Positions 18,022 to 26,590 of a stretch of DNA of 64,000 bases are shown piece after piece. The stretch spans positions 868,001 through 932,000 of the forward strand of contig NZ_CP088285.1 of NCBI RefSeq assembly GCF_011516645.4, written 5' to 3'. How positions within the stretch are numbered: the first letter of the stretch is position 1; each line of letters begins with the position of its first letter. The notes under the pieces were generated by a model. The model had not been told where the DNA came from and did no database searches. It saw nothing but the letters and a program-made list of their open reading frames with translations. The DNA comes from Bradyrhizobium septentrionale (GTDB taxonomy: Bacteria; Pseudomonadota; Alphaproteobacteria; Rhizobiales; Xanthobacteraceae). Both the position numbers and the translations under genes were made by a program.

Positions 18022-18279
18022 ATGGCCAAGGTGCCCGGCTTCGCCAAGGCCTTTGCTGGCCGTTGGCGCATCGTCGAAATGGCCAACTGGGACGGCGACT
18101 TCCTCGACCTCGTCAAACAGGCGCATCTCACCTTCACGGGCAAGTCCGACGGTGAAATTGCCTTCGGTGCGCTGAAGGGCTTCCTCGATGTCCGCTACGG
18201 CGCGCGAGACGGTTCGGCCTGCGCGGAGTTCTCATGGGAAGGGCACGATGAGAATGACCCCGCCTGCGGTCGCGGATGA
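18022..18279 (+). CDS. small hypothetical passenger of the IS5 element
   Basis: 85 residues, starting at an ATG that overlaps the last codons of the transposase relic and lying inside the right inverted repeat. It reads as a compact folded protein (RWRIVEMANWDGDFLDLVKQAHLTF and EIAFGALKGFLDVRYGARDG). I recall similar short proteins next to IS5-type transposases but cannot give a function. The frame is open. Confidence 0.55.
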   Translation: MAKVPGFAKAFAGRWRIVEMANWDGDFLDLVKQAHLTFTGKSDGEIAFGALKGFLDVRYGARDGSACAEFSWEGHDENDPACGRG

Positions 18280-18383
18280 GCTATGATCGGCACTGCGGGC
18301 AGGCTCGTCGGTCACTTCTACATACACAATGGCGACGATTCAGCCTTCGTTTGCGAACGCGGCTGAGTTCTTCAACAGCCTGC

Positions 18384-18811
18384 CAGGTCTTCTCCAGGAC
18401 GCCCCACGAGGTGATACAGCGCTTTAAGACGCGCGGCTTCTGGTGGGAGATTGGTTGTGAAGACCAGATTCGCGGATCCAAGCGGAGAATGTCATCGGCG
18501 CTATCGGCTATCCAGCCTACCGCACGGGCCGCTGTGAGCGAGGGCCGTTCCATGGAGCTCGTTCCGAACCACGATTGCCTTGAGCCTGATTTAGGCCGAT
18601 CGGCGATTGGAAGATTTTCAGTCCACGCGTACCGACTCGCGAACGGCGCCAACGTCATGGTTTCCGGCTCCATCTGGCCACTTCCACTGTAGCGCACAGC
18701 AATGACGAGCTCACGGACATCTGCCCGAAGAGATGCTCTGCCGATCTCATCCGGCAAGCTGACCGTTACTTAATGCATCCACAGATCCCTCCAGCTACCT
18801 CTTGTCATCGG
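18384..18811. other. intergenic stretch, no gene seen
   Basis: About 430 bases between the IS5 right end and the oxygenase stop codon. Frames on both strands are open for up to 150 codons but show no start signal or recognisable protein. Confidence 0.4.
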
Positions 18812-19486
18812 CTAACTAGTAGAGCTCTCGATGATCCGGCGGTTCGCGCCGCTGCGTTTTGAACAGAAATAAACTAGTGAACGACGCTCCCCAGCGTGCA
18901 CAGGCTTCACCTCATGCCGGTTCCTGCATGTAGTAACAAGTACGCTTCCAAATGGTGGTCGAAACACGTGTTGTTCGTACGCACTAGGATATACCACAAA
19001 CTCACCCCCCTCAAATTCTCTAGTGAGTTGAACAATCACGGCGTACTCGAAATCAGGGTCGCTCTCAGCATCCAAATGGATGCCAACAAAGGATCCGGTC
19101 GGCATACGATGCATTTGGCAGCGGCGAATCACATAATCAGACCATCCTCCTAAGATCTTTTTCAACGAGAGGCGACGGTGTTTCCTTTCGAGTAACTCGA
19201 TGATTTGAGCTGGAGCTGTACCATGCGCATTGCTAGGAGGGCGGCCGGGCAGATCTACCCTGACGCGTTTCACAAAGACACTGTGTGAATCGCCGGCATC
19301 CCCTTCCCGCACCTCCTCCTCTTCGGGAATCTCGGTCTGCAGCTGATCGACCCTTGCCAAGTCATCATCGGTGAACAAGGTCTGGGGGGCGATCAAGACC
19401 GTCCCCTTAACCAACAGCTCTATGCGGTATTTTGTGAGAGCCTCTTCTGCAAGCAGGCGGGATTTATCATTTACTGCGCGTGCCAT
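18812..19486 (-). CDS. 2-oxoglutarate/Fe(II)-dependent oxygenase (prolyl-4-hydroxylase-like)
   Basis: 224 residues. The C-terminal half has the double-stranded beta-helix pattern: FVGIHLDAESD with His137 and Asp139, YAVIVQLTREFEGGEFVVYP, then the distal His191 (NRHEVKPV) followed by GERRSLVYF with the arginine expected to bind 2-oxoglutarate. This completes the HxD...H...R set. The N-terminal 70 residues are unassigned. Such enzymes hydroxylate or otherwise oxidise a substrate using O2 and 2-oxoglutarate. It lies 97 bases downstream of the HDO-GFA fusion gene on the same strand, so the two are probably co-transcribed. The substrate is unknown. Confidence 0.8.
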   Translation of the reverse strand: MARAVNDKSRLLAEEALTKYRIELLVKGTVLIAPQTLFTDDDLARVDQLQTEIPEEEEVREGDAGDSHSVFVKRVRVDLPGRPPSNAHGTAPAQIIELLERKHRRLSLKKILGGWSDYVIRRCQMHRMPTGSFVGIHLDAESDPDFEYAVIVQLTREFEGGEFVVYPSAYEQHVFRPPFGSVLVTTCRNRHEVKPVHAGERRSLVYFCSKRSGANRRIIESSTS

Positions 19487-19583
19487 TCGCGTTTACTCCA
19501 AGTTCGGACTTAAGGGATCCTTCGCTATCCCCCTGCATCGAGTGGATGGCCTGCTCCCAACGCTCGCCATCAAAATCCTCTTT

Positions 19584-20699
19584 TCATACGCTTTCGATCG
19601 TTCGTTTATCCAAGCATCCAATATTTACGCTGAATCCTGAAGGACTGGATCGAGGCCTGTAGAATGGCTTTACGCCGCAGATCCGGCAAAACGTGTGCCG
19701 AGCGACGTTCTTATTAAACTGGTACGAAGTGAGAAATTCTTCGCCGCACTCAATGCCCAATTTGTCGCCAGGCACGAGCAAATGTAAAAATTTCAACATT
19801 TGGCAAATTGAGCAATTGCATCGCACTGCGGAAAGCACTCGCGGCGCTCGAACGTAGAATTTCACAGAACCACAATGACAGCGGCCATGGTGGCGGATCT
19901 CGGCACCATCGCCTTCGAGGGAAAACCCTGCGAGCAGATCCCGGCACCACTCCAAGCTGTGCCGATAGGCTCGATCAAACTCATCGAAAAAACGGCTACT
20001 GCTGTCAGCCGGGACAATTTCGCCAATGAGGCGGCTTGTCATCTCCCCGTGATATTTTTCCGCTGGATCCTCGACGACGACATGGACCCGAAAGTACTCA
20101 AGATCGTCTGCCTCCACATCAAAGGTCTTGACCACAGTGGCCGATAGCGACTGGATCATCTCCGCAGCATGCAGTTCGAATGCGACCATGTAGGCGCAAC
20201 GCACCACGGGGTCTTTCGATGACAGCCCGGCATACAGAGAATGCAGATATCGCTTTGTTGTGGGGCTATAGTTGGGTTTTACTGCCCCACCGAGTCGTCG
20301 CGATGCATCTTTTCTAAATAGGTTCGAGTGGAACTGTTCGGTGGCCAGAATATCGGGTAACGCCGCGTTGGCGGCCCGGAGAACTCGGCTATGACCACCC
20401 GTCTCATCCCAACAGATGAAATTTGCGACCACGCTGGTCAGTTCAACATGCCTCGGAAGGTCGCGATTGCTATGCATCGCAGCGAATACAAGGTCCTTTT
20501 GGGACCCTGCCTGCAGATATGGGAACGCCTGTGACATCGCCAGGTATTCAGGAATCAGGCTGACAATCTGGTCCTTTGACATCGCCGCAGCGAACGGATG
20601 GGGGCCGAACAGCGCTCGCGCTTTCTGTGTCAAATACTCATGGACCGAGATCTGAGGAGGCTGATCCAGTGCAAATTCAGATGCGCGAGAAGACGTCAT
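19584..20699 (-). CDS. heme-oxygenase-like (HDO) domain fused to GFA zinc domain
   Basis: 371 residues from the ATG at 20699 (MTSSRASEF); a longer frame to 20735 lacks support. Residues ~20-255 are helical and resemble the heme-oxygenase-like diiron fold, with candidate ligand clusters around ELHAAE (175-180) and VEDPAEKYH (209-217). Residues ~268-365 form a GFA/CENP-V-type zinc domain: CHCGSVKF (Cys274, Cys276), CNCSICQ (Cys294, Cys296, Cys299) and CRICG (Cys338, Cys341). The gene lies between fixA and the 2-oxoglutarate oxygenase, all on one strand. HDO proteins perform varied O2-dependent reactions. The substrate here is not known to me. Confidence 0.75.
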   Translation of the reverse strand: MTSSRASEFALDQPPQISVHEYLTQKARALFGPHPFAAAMSKDQIVSLIPEYLAMSQAFPYLQAGSQKDLVFAAMHSNRDLPRHVELTSVVANFICWDETGGHSRVLRAANAALPDILATEQFHSNLFRKDASRRLGGAVKPNYSPTTKRYLHSLYAGLSSKDPVVRCAYMVAFELHAAEMIQSLSATVVKTFDVEADDLEYFRVHVVVEDPAEKYHGEMTSRLIGEIVPADSSSRFFDEFDRAYRHSLEWCRDLLAGFSLEGDGAEIRHHGRCHCGSVKFYVRAPRVLSAVRCNCSICQMLKFLHLLVPGDKLGIECGEEFLTSYQFNKNVARHTFCRICGVKPFYRPRSSPSGFSVNIGCLDKRTIESV

Positions 20700-20942
20700 T
20701 TGATCTCTAGCTATTAAGGTGACGCAACTGATCAACGATTTCGTTGGGAAGGCGGTCTATGATGGCGTTGACCATGCATGTGAAACTCCCCTGGGCCGGC
20801 ACCTTCACGGCAACAGACTGCGGCATGACGAGCTCGGTCCTATTGATGATCGCATCGATGGAAACATGTCCATTTGATTATGGCGGCGACGATGCACCCG
20901 GCAGACTCGACGCGTCACTCGAAAGCAGTAACGCAGTTGAGA

Positions 20943-21785
20943 TCAAGCATTGCGGGCTAACGCCGCGAGTTCGGTTTCTAGCTTCGGTTGATGCTTGAAG
21001 ATGGCGTCGATCAGCGCTTGCGCTGGTTGTTCGGCCGCTTCAACCAGTGCCGCCTTCTCAGCGCGGGCGGACGGAGCGAACACCCGCTTGACGACAGTCG
21101 GCGAGCCCCTAAGACCGCATTTTGAGACGTCCTCGACGCCGGCATCCTGGGCGCTCCATTTCACGATCGGGGCGCGCGCAGCGCGCAAGGCATCCGCCAT
21201 GGCGCCACGACGAATCTGGTTGGTCGCCTCCAGCATGGTGATCAGGCAGGGCAGCCTGGTGTGCAGAACCTGGACCCCACCTTCGGAGCGCCGCTCTGCT
21301 TCAATTGTGCGTGCGGTGAGATCAAGCGACCTGACCTTGGCGACGTAGGTTAGCTGAAGCACGCCTAGCCGCTTTGCGATGCCGGGCCCGACCTGCGCGG
21401 TATCGCCGTCGATGGTTTGCTTGCCGGTAAAGATAAGATCTGGCCGGCCATATTCCTTGTCGATCTTTCGAATGGCTGTTGCCAGTGCGTACGTTGTGGC
21501 CAGGGTATCGGAGCCCGCAAAGCAACGATCGGTTAGCAGTACCGCGCGATCGGCGCCAAAGGTCAGCGCTTTTCGCAGCGAGTCTTCAGCCGACGGCGGC
21601 CCCATTGTAAGCACGGTTATTTTGCCGCCGAACCGATTGCGTAGCTCCAGTGCGGCCTCGAGCGCGAAAAGGTCATATGGGTTGATGATCGTCGGCACGC
21701 CCTGGCGCATGATCGTATTGGTGACCGGGTGCACGCGGATCTGTGCAGAATCGGGAACTTGTTTAATGCAGACGACATTGTGCAC
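20943..21785 (-). CDS. fixA: FixA, electron-transfer flavoprotein beta subunit
   Basis: 280 residues starting at a GTG. It opens with HNVVCIKQVPDSAQIRVHP and has FGADRAVLLTD, FTGKQTIDGDTAQVGPGIAKRLG and the ETF-beta signature CLITMLEATNQIRRGAMADALRAAR. FixA pairs with FixB, FixC and FixX in electron bifurcation that feeds low-potential electrons to nitrogenase. In Bradyrhizobium fixA lies apart from fixBCX and next to nifA, as here. A -24/-12 promoter at 21825-21840 would make it dependent on RpoN and NifA. Confidence 0.95.
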   Translation of the reverse strand: MHNVVCIKQVPDSAQIRVHPVTNTIMRQGVPTIINPYDLFALEAALELRNRFGGKITVLTMGPPSAEDSLRKALTFGADRAVLLTDRCFAGSDTLATTYALATAIRKIDKEYGRPDLIFTGKQTIDGDTAQVGPGIAKRLGVLQLTYVAKVRSLDLTARTIEAERRSEGGVQVLHTRLPCLITMLEATNQIRRGAMADALRAARAPIVKWSAQDAGVEDVSKCGLRGSPTVVKRVFAPSARAEKAALVEAAEQPAQALIDAIFKHQPKLETELAALARNA

Positions 21786-21824
21786 AGTTCAGCTCCATAA
21801 ATTGCCACAGCTGCGAAGAAGAAC

Positions 21825-21840
21825 AGCAAGTGTTGTACCA
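21825..21840 (-). promoter_or_regulatory. sigma-54 (-24/-12) promoter of fixA
   Basis: On the minus strand the sequence is TGGTACAACACTTGCT, with GG and GC separated by 10 bases, against the consensus TGGCAC-N5-TTGCW. It puts the transcription start near 21814, about 30 bases ahead of the GTG. I did not find a clean TGT-N10-ACA NifA site in the 150 bases upstream. Confidence 0.75.
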
Positions 21841-22362
21841 GCGCGCATGATTTCGGAATCAGCTCAACAATACAAAGGCTTAGGCGAGCCAGGCGATATC
21901 GCCCGACGCTCCCGACGAAGCAATGTCGACACTCGTCGCGACTGCGACAGTGCTGTTCGAGCGACGTGATCGGCAATTGAGCCGGCCCGGGAGAGTTCCT
22001 CCTCAACGAGGTGGGTTTTGCTCCAGACGATCAAGATGCGGATACAATCCGTCCGAGCCGGCGTTGGCTTGATATCTCGGTTGAACTATGGATCAACCAA
22101 GCCGCTCGCCACGACGACCGAACGCATCGACGCTCGGTGGTGTTCTGCACGTCGAACGCAAGCCGACCTCTCTCCCGGTCGAGCGACCTCATGCTCACAG
22201 CTCTCGAGTCCTGTCCGGGTCTCTATCCATCATGAAAACCTGCCGTGGATAGGACCGTCCTCAGAGGAGGGGTAGACCAGCCCCCCCGAAACCATCGACG
22301 ATTAACCTGCCACGGCTATTTGCCTCAATGTGATGATCGCAACTCCGGCTCCTGTGTCCTTC
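21841..22362. other. nifA-fixA intergenic region
   Basis: About 520 bases. Apart from the fixA promoter at its left edge, I see no gene and no NifA upstream site with correct spacing. Confidence 0.4.
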
Positions 22363-24117
22363 TCAAAATCGCTTGATCTCGATTCCGTATTTCCTCAACG
22401 CGTAGCCGATCTGGCGCGGAGTAAGTCCGAGCAAGCGCGCTGCCTTTGCTTGAACCCAACCGGATTTTTCCATGGCGGCAATGACCCGTTCGCGATCGGC
22501 AATCTTCGCGCCGCTTACGAGGACTGTGCCGGGAGGCCCCAGTGAGGCCAACTCGCTGCCAACAGACGGCAGCGGCGCGTCCGCCTCAGTCACGGGTGTG
22601 ACAGGACTCGCCGGCATTGGCATGGTTGGTGCAGGCTGGACTGTCATCTCATCCGATGTACTTTTCCAGAGCATCGCGGAAAGGCACTGGCCATGGCAAC
22701 ATGCAAAGTCATTTCTCACGATCGAGGGCCCGGCGGCCAGGGTGGCTGTTCGCTGGATGCAATTTTCGAGTTCGCGGACATTTCCTGGAAATCCGCAGTT
22801 CATCAGCACATCGATCGCACTCGCCTCAAAGCTCAGCGTACGGCAGTTCTCGCTGTTGAAATTTTTCAGAAACTCGCTGGCAAGCAACGGAATATCACTT
22901 CGCCTTTCGCGCAGCGCTGGCAGCATCAAGGGAACTACGCTGATGCGATAATATAGGTCTGCGCGGAACTCGCTCCTCGCCACAGCCTCTTCAAGATTCC
23001 TATTGGTCGCAGCTATGACACGAACATCCACCTTGATGGTCTGGTTACTGCCGACGCGCTCGAACTCCTGCTCTTGCAGAACTCGCAGCAACTTCGCCTG
23101 GAACGGGGCCGAAATTTCACCGATCTCGTCAAGAAACAGCGTGCCCTTGTCGGCAAGCTCGAAGCGCCCTTTGCGCGCGCTGAACGCGCCGGTAAAGGCA
23201 CCCTTCTCGTGACCGAACAATTCGGACTCCAGAACTGTCTCAGGGAGCGCCGCGCAATTCAGCTTGATGAAGGGCCGCTTGGCACGCAACGACAACTCGT
23301 GAATGGCCTTGGCTACGAGTTCCTTCCCAGTACCGGATTCACCGCGAAGCAAAACGGTGCTGTTCGATTTAGCGACGACCGCGATCTTCTCGAGCAGCCC
23401 GCGCAGCGCCGGGCTGTCGCCGATGATCCCGTGGATCGGTACCTTCTTGCGCTCCCTTGCGGGCTGTCTAAGCTCTGACAGTTGCTTTTGCAGCCGGTCT
23501 TTCTCCACCATCAGTCGTTCGCGGTCACAGGCGAACAGGCGATGCAGCTTAACTGTCTGCCCGACCAGGTTGGCGATCATGCCGAGCAGCCGCGCGTCGT
23601 AGTCAAGTTGTTGGCTCGACCCGTCGTTCCGAATACGATCAACCGTCAGCGTACCCACGACTTTCGGATCAATACGAATTGGAACCCCGATGAATGACAC
23701 CGGCATATTGTCTGTGGCGCCGAGCACCTGCAGGTCCGCAGCGCTGAACGCCGGCTCGACTGCCACATTCTCGGCGATCAGGGGTGTGTCCGTCGCGACG
23801 ATCCGATCGATCGCCTTCCGCGGCAAGTGCATCCGGTAGCGCTCGTCACTACCCTCGCTCCAGCCGGCTCCCACGGCGATGTCCGGCATCCCTTCATCGT
23901 CGAAGAGTGAAACGATGCCGTGTCGCATCTGCACAAACGATTGCAGAAGATCGACCACTTTGGCCAATGTCACTTCGAGCCGGCAAGGTGCAGTGAGCAC
24001 CCTTGATATTTCGAAGATGCCGGTCAGAGCGCTCTCGCACAGCGGTTCGACCGAAACCTCGCGCTCCGTCTCTGACTGTGAGTTAGGTCTTTCGCGTGTG
24101 GATGCGATATGCAGCAT
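22363..24117 (-). CDS. nifA: NifA, sigma-54-dependent activator of nif/fix genes
   Basis: 584 residues from the ATG at 24117 (GGAG about 9 bases upstream). The N-terminal GAF-type domain spans ~30-190. The AAA+ domain has Walker A GESGTGKE (259-266), the sigma-54-contacting GAFTGA (306-311) and Walker B LFLDEIGE (327-334). The oxygen-sensing cysteines C-X11-C-X19-C-X4-C are all present (Cys441, 453, 473, 478). A Fis-type helix-turn-helix closes the protein ([26 protein letters not shown]). NifA activates nif, fix and associated operons at low oxygen. It follows fixR on the same strand and is probably co-transcribed. The frame is open further upstream but without homology. Confidence 0.97.
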   Translation of the reverse strand: MLHIASTRERPNSQSETEREVSVEPLCESALTGIFEISRVLTAPCRLEVTLAKVVDLLQSFVQMRHGIVSLFDDEGMPDIAVGAGWSEGSDERYRMHLPRKAIDRIVATDTPLIAENVAVEPAFSAADLQVLGATDNMPVSFIGVPIRIDPKVVGTLTVDRIRNDGSSQQLDYDARLLGMIANLVGQTVKLHRLFACDRERLMVEKDRLQKQLSELRQPARERKKVPIHGIIGDSPALRGLLEKIAVVAKSNSTVLLRGESGTGKELVAKAIHELSLRAKRPFIKLNCAALPETVLESELFGHEKGAFTGAFSARKGRFELADKGTLFLDEIGEISAPFQAKLLRVLQEQEFERVGSNQTIKVDVRVIAATNRNLEEAVARSEFRADLYYRISVVPLMLPALRERRSDIPLLASEFLKNFNSENCRTLSFEASAIDVLMNCGFPGNVRELENCIQRTATLAAGPSIVRNDFACCHGQCLSAMLWKSTSDEMTVQPAPTMPMPASPVTPVTEADAPLPSVGSELASLGPPGTVLVSGAKIADRERVIAAMEKSGWVQAKAARLLGLTPRQIGYALRKYGIEIKRF

Positions 24118-24371
24118 AACGATGTCTCCGTTGTTCTGATCGTCCTCCCCTGGCACCTTGTTCGGGTTTGCGAGCGTTTCTTTGCATGTCATGCTCGATC
24201 TAGCGCCAAGTGTTGACGAGATGACATAGGAGGGTAACACCTTTTCATGGCACGAGGGTAACTCACAGGGCCTCGATCTCAGCTTTTGCGGAATGGGTGC
24301 GTAACGTCGTGCGTGAGACGCAAGTTCCACTACTTCGGTTCAAATCAGCTACCTTGCTGGGCCTCGCCGTT

Positions 24372-25181
24372 TCAAAGATGTTGCCCACCATTGATCGGCA
24401 CCTCGGCGCCGGTGACATAACTTGCAGCATCCGAACATAGGAAGAAGATGACCTTGGCCACTTCATCGGGTGTTCCCACTCTGCGCAGCGGGATGCTTGG
24501 CACGAGACGCGCTTCCGTGTCGAGCGACAACATACTCGTCTGTATTTCGCCGGGTGCGATCGCATTCACGCGAATGCCATGCGGCGCATAATCGTGGGCC
24601 ATTTCTCGTGTCAGACTTGCAAGCGCAGCTTTCGACGTCGCATACGCACTGCCGGCAAATGGGTGCACCCGCGAGCCCGCGATGGACGTCACGTTGACGA
24701 TCGATCCTGACGCAGCCCTCAGCTCCTCAAACAATCCTTGCGCCAGCATTATCGGAGCCACCAGATTGAGATGGAACACCCTCATCCAGGTTTCGGGTGA
24801 GGTCGTCAACGACGTTAGCCGGCCACCATTGGACGATTTCGGCGAGACGCCGGCATTGTTCACCAGCGCGTGCAACGGTGCGCCCGCCAACCGTTTCTTG
24901 ACCTCGGTGATCACGCGCGGCAGCATTCGATGATTGCCAAGATCGACTTGGACATGATCCTCGTTCGCTGACCCCCACGGGCACCGCTCGCGATCGAACG
25001 GTTGGCGCGCGCAAGAAATGATCCGCCAGCCCGCCTGCGAAAACAGCTTGGCAGTCGCGTGACCGATTCCGCGTGAGGCGCCGGTCAGCAACATCGCCTT
25101 CTTTTCTCCCGGGTGGACGCCGGCGTGGCAGGCATGCACGGGACAACCCGACTGTGTTGCAGACAACAGACCTCCGACCAT
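24372..25181 (-). CDS. fixR: FixR, short-chain dehydrogenase-like protein
   Basis: About 269 residues. The SDR hallmarks are present: LLTGASRGIGHATAKLF (nucleotide binding), ALVNNAGVSPK, and the active-site YATSKAALASLTREMA preceded by NVTSIAGS. FixR is the first gene of the fixR-nifA operon in Bradyrhizobium; its reaction is unknown and it is dispensable for fixation. The frame extends to a GTG at 25244, but the -24/-12 promoter at 25247-25262 predicts a transcript start near 25236. The ATG at 25181 is therefore the better choice, although no strong ribosome-binding site precedes it. Confidence 0.9.
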   Translation of the reverse strand: MVGGLLSATQSGCPVHACHAGVHPGEKKAMLLTGASRGIGHATAKLFSQAGWRIISCARQPFDRERCPWGSANEDHVQVDLGNHRMLPRVITEVKKRLAGAPLHALVNNAGVSPKSSNGGRLTSLTTSPETWMRVFHLNLVAPIMLAQGLFEELRAASGSIVNVTSIAGSRVHPFAGSAYATSKAALASLTREMAHDYAPHGIRVNAIAPGEIQTSMLSLDTEARLVPSIPLRRVGTPDEVAKVIFFLCSDAASYVTGAEVPINGGQHL

Positions 25182-25246
25182 ATCGTCATTTGGCACATCG
25201 AGACCCACGCCAGCCTCCCATCCTGTAGCGCCGTCGGCGGACACGT

Positions 25247-25262
25247 AGCAGGATTTGGGCCA
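25247..25262 (-). promoter_or_regulatory. sigma-54 (-24/-12) promoter of fixR-nifA
   Basis: On the minus strand it reads TGGCCCAAATCCTGCT, with GG-N10-GC spacing. This corresponds to the NifA/RpoN-dependent promoter known for the fixR-nifA operon of B. diazoefficiens. Transcription should start near 25236. Confidence 0.75.
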
Positions 25263-25292
25263 TCGCTATGCACGCAAACGCGCCCCGCTTTT

Positions 25293-25307
25293 GCGTCCTA
25301 ATGTCGC
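25293..25307 (-). promoter_or_regulatory. RegR-binding box of fixR-nifA
   Basis: On the minus strand it reads GCGACATTAGGACGC, an exact match at every defined position to the RegR consensus GNGRCRTTNNGNCGC. It is centred about 64 bases upstream of the predicted start, close to the known activator position in B. diazoefficiens. RegR, with its sensor RegS, supports basal nifA expression. Confidence 0.85.
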
Positions 25308-25584
25308 GCTCGCGTAACAGTTGGAGGCTTAGCGACAAGGCGCGTATGCTTCGCGACAGCGACGGCTTATCACCTACAAAAATGCACGCGCACTCGCCCG
25401 CGCTACGCGATCAGGGCGTAAAGCACGCCCCGCCTTGCTGGCTCGCAGCCTGACCAGCGAGTGGATGGACAGCGTCTCTCGTCCGAGCAACTATCGGTCA
25501 GGATCGCTTTCGCAATGTACAGCCGCATCAACTTGTACAGAACATGACGTAACCAGCTTCATACGTCAGGTTCGCCCGTCACTA
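25308..25584. other. fixR upstream flank up to IS630
   Basis: About 280 bases with no reading frame of note. At 25551-25575 there is ATACGTCAGGTT, part of the proposed NolA motif, without the rest. Confidence 0.35.
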
Positions 25585-25597
25585 GAGCGTGATGAGT

Positions 25598-26539
25598 TTA
25601 GTTTTGGTCATATCCGGCGTTTGCGAAGTAGTTGGCGCATTCGGCCGGTGAGACGGTGCCGAGGATCGGAGCGATAGCATCGTAGACGGCCTCGGTGGTT
25701 CGCTGTGCGGCTTTGCGCAACCAGTGTTTGAACTTGGCGAAGAACTGCTCGATCGGATTGAGATCAGGCGAGTATTTCGGCAGGTAGAAGAGCCGGGCGC
25801 CGGCGGCACGGATGGCGCGACGCACGGCGTGGGCCTTGTGCGAGCCGAGATTGTCCATGATGACGATGTCGCCGTGCCGCAGGGTCGGGACCAGAACCTT
25901 CTCGATATAGACAAGGAAGGCTTCGCCGTTGATCGGCCCCTCGAGGAACCACGGAGCGGTAATGCGATCGTGGCGCAAGGCGGCCATGAAGGTCATGGTC
26001 TGCCAGCGGCCGTGCGGTACCTTGGCTTTGATACGTTGACCGCGCGGCGCCCAGTCCCGCAGCGGCGCCATATTGGTCTTGGTCCAGGTCTCATCGATGA
26101 ACACCAGCCGAGTGGGATCGATCCGATCCCGATACTTGGTCCACTGCGCCCGCCGACGGGTGACATCGGGACGATCCTGCTCGGCGGCAATCATCGTCTT
26201 TTTTTGTAATTGAGCTTCTCGGCGTGGACGAACTCCCACATCGTGCGGTAATCGACCTTCAGGCCACGCTCAGCGAGTTCGGCCACCAGCCCGCGCACGG
26301 TAAAATCGTTCGGCACCGTTGCATCAGCCATTCGCGGTGCGGCCCCGCAATCTTCTTTGGCCGATAGCCCCCGATCTGGTCTGGCTTGACGCTACCGGTC
26401 TCGTGGAAGCGCTGTACCCAGTTGATCGCCGGCTGATGCCCACCCCAAATTGAGCCGCTGCCTGATGCCGCGACAGGCCACCTTTGATGACAGCTCTCAC
26501 TACCCGCTCACGAAGGTCGTCCGAATAGGCTCGTCCCAT
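25598..26539 (-). pseudogene. IS630-family transposase, frameshifted
   Basis: The N-terminal part MGRAYSDDLRERVVRAVIKGG and AAAQFGVGIS is a helix-turn-helix. The frame breaks near 26440. It resumes at 26239 with the catalytic core [13 protein letters not shown] (first Asp/Glu), [12 protein letters not shown] (second Asp) and [20 protein letters not shown] (the E block). IS66 inserted one base upstream of the ATG, and the 8-bp duplication contains the start codon region. Confidence 0.85.
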
Positions 26540-26590
26540 CGTACGCATCCGGTCAGCACCCCGGGCAGGCGCGCCGGTCAGCCGTGGCGC

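Larger units (their letters stand above)
13799..18022 (+). pseudogene. IS5-family transposase, frameshifted and split by IS66
   Basis: The N-terminal part GELFSYVDLEARVRRDHPLRAIR and IPPEKLLRAMLLQAF is followed by a one-base loss near 14020. The next frame continues ERLEYDLLFRWFVGIGVDD and FSVDGTLIEAWASMKS (first catalytic Asp). More frame changes fall near 14300-14450. The IS66 insertion lies at 14609/14610. After it come SMNVTPHVAQN, RKRIEEAFGWIKTVAGQEKTRFRG (the E-containing block) and VGWAFTFAAAAYNLVRLPKL. The gene cannot make an active transposase. Confidence 0.85.
13722..18383 (+). mobile_element. IS5-family element interrupted by IS66
   Basis: The ends are GCAGGCTATTGAAAAAGGTG at the left and GCAGGCTGTTGAAGAACTCA (reverse strand) at the right. 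Without the nested IS66 and its duplication the element is about 1.52 kb. It carries a broken DDE transposase and a small downstream gene. Confidence 0.75.

Noticed and set aside
20775..20795. GG-N10-GC spacing upstream of the HDO-GFA gene (possible -24/-12 promoter)
   Set aside because: Only the GG and GC dinucleotides match; TGGCAC and TTGC are otherwise absent, so chance is likely.
25551..25575. ATACGTCAGGTTCGCC as a sixth NolA box
   Set aside because: It lacks the -35, the left dyad arm at the right spacing and the TTGTA-GGCT end.
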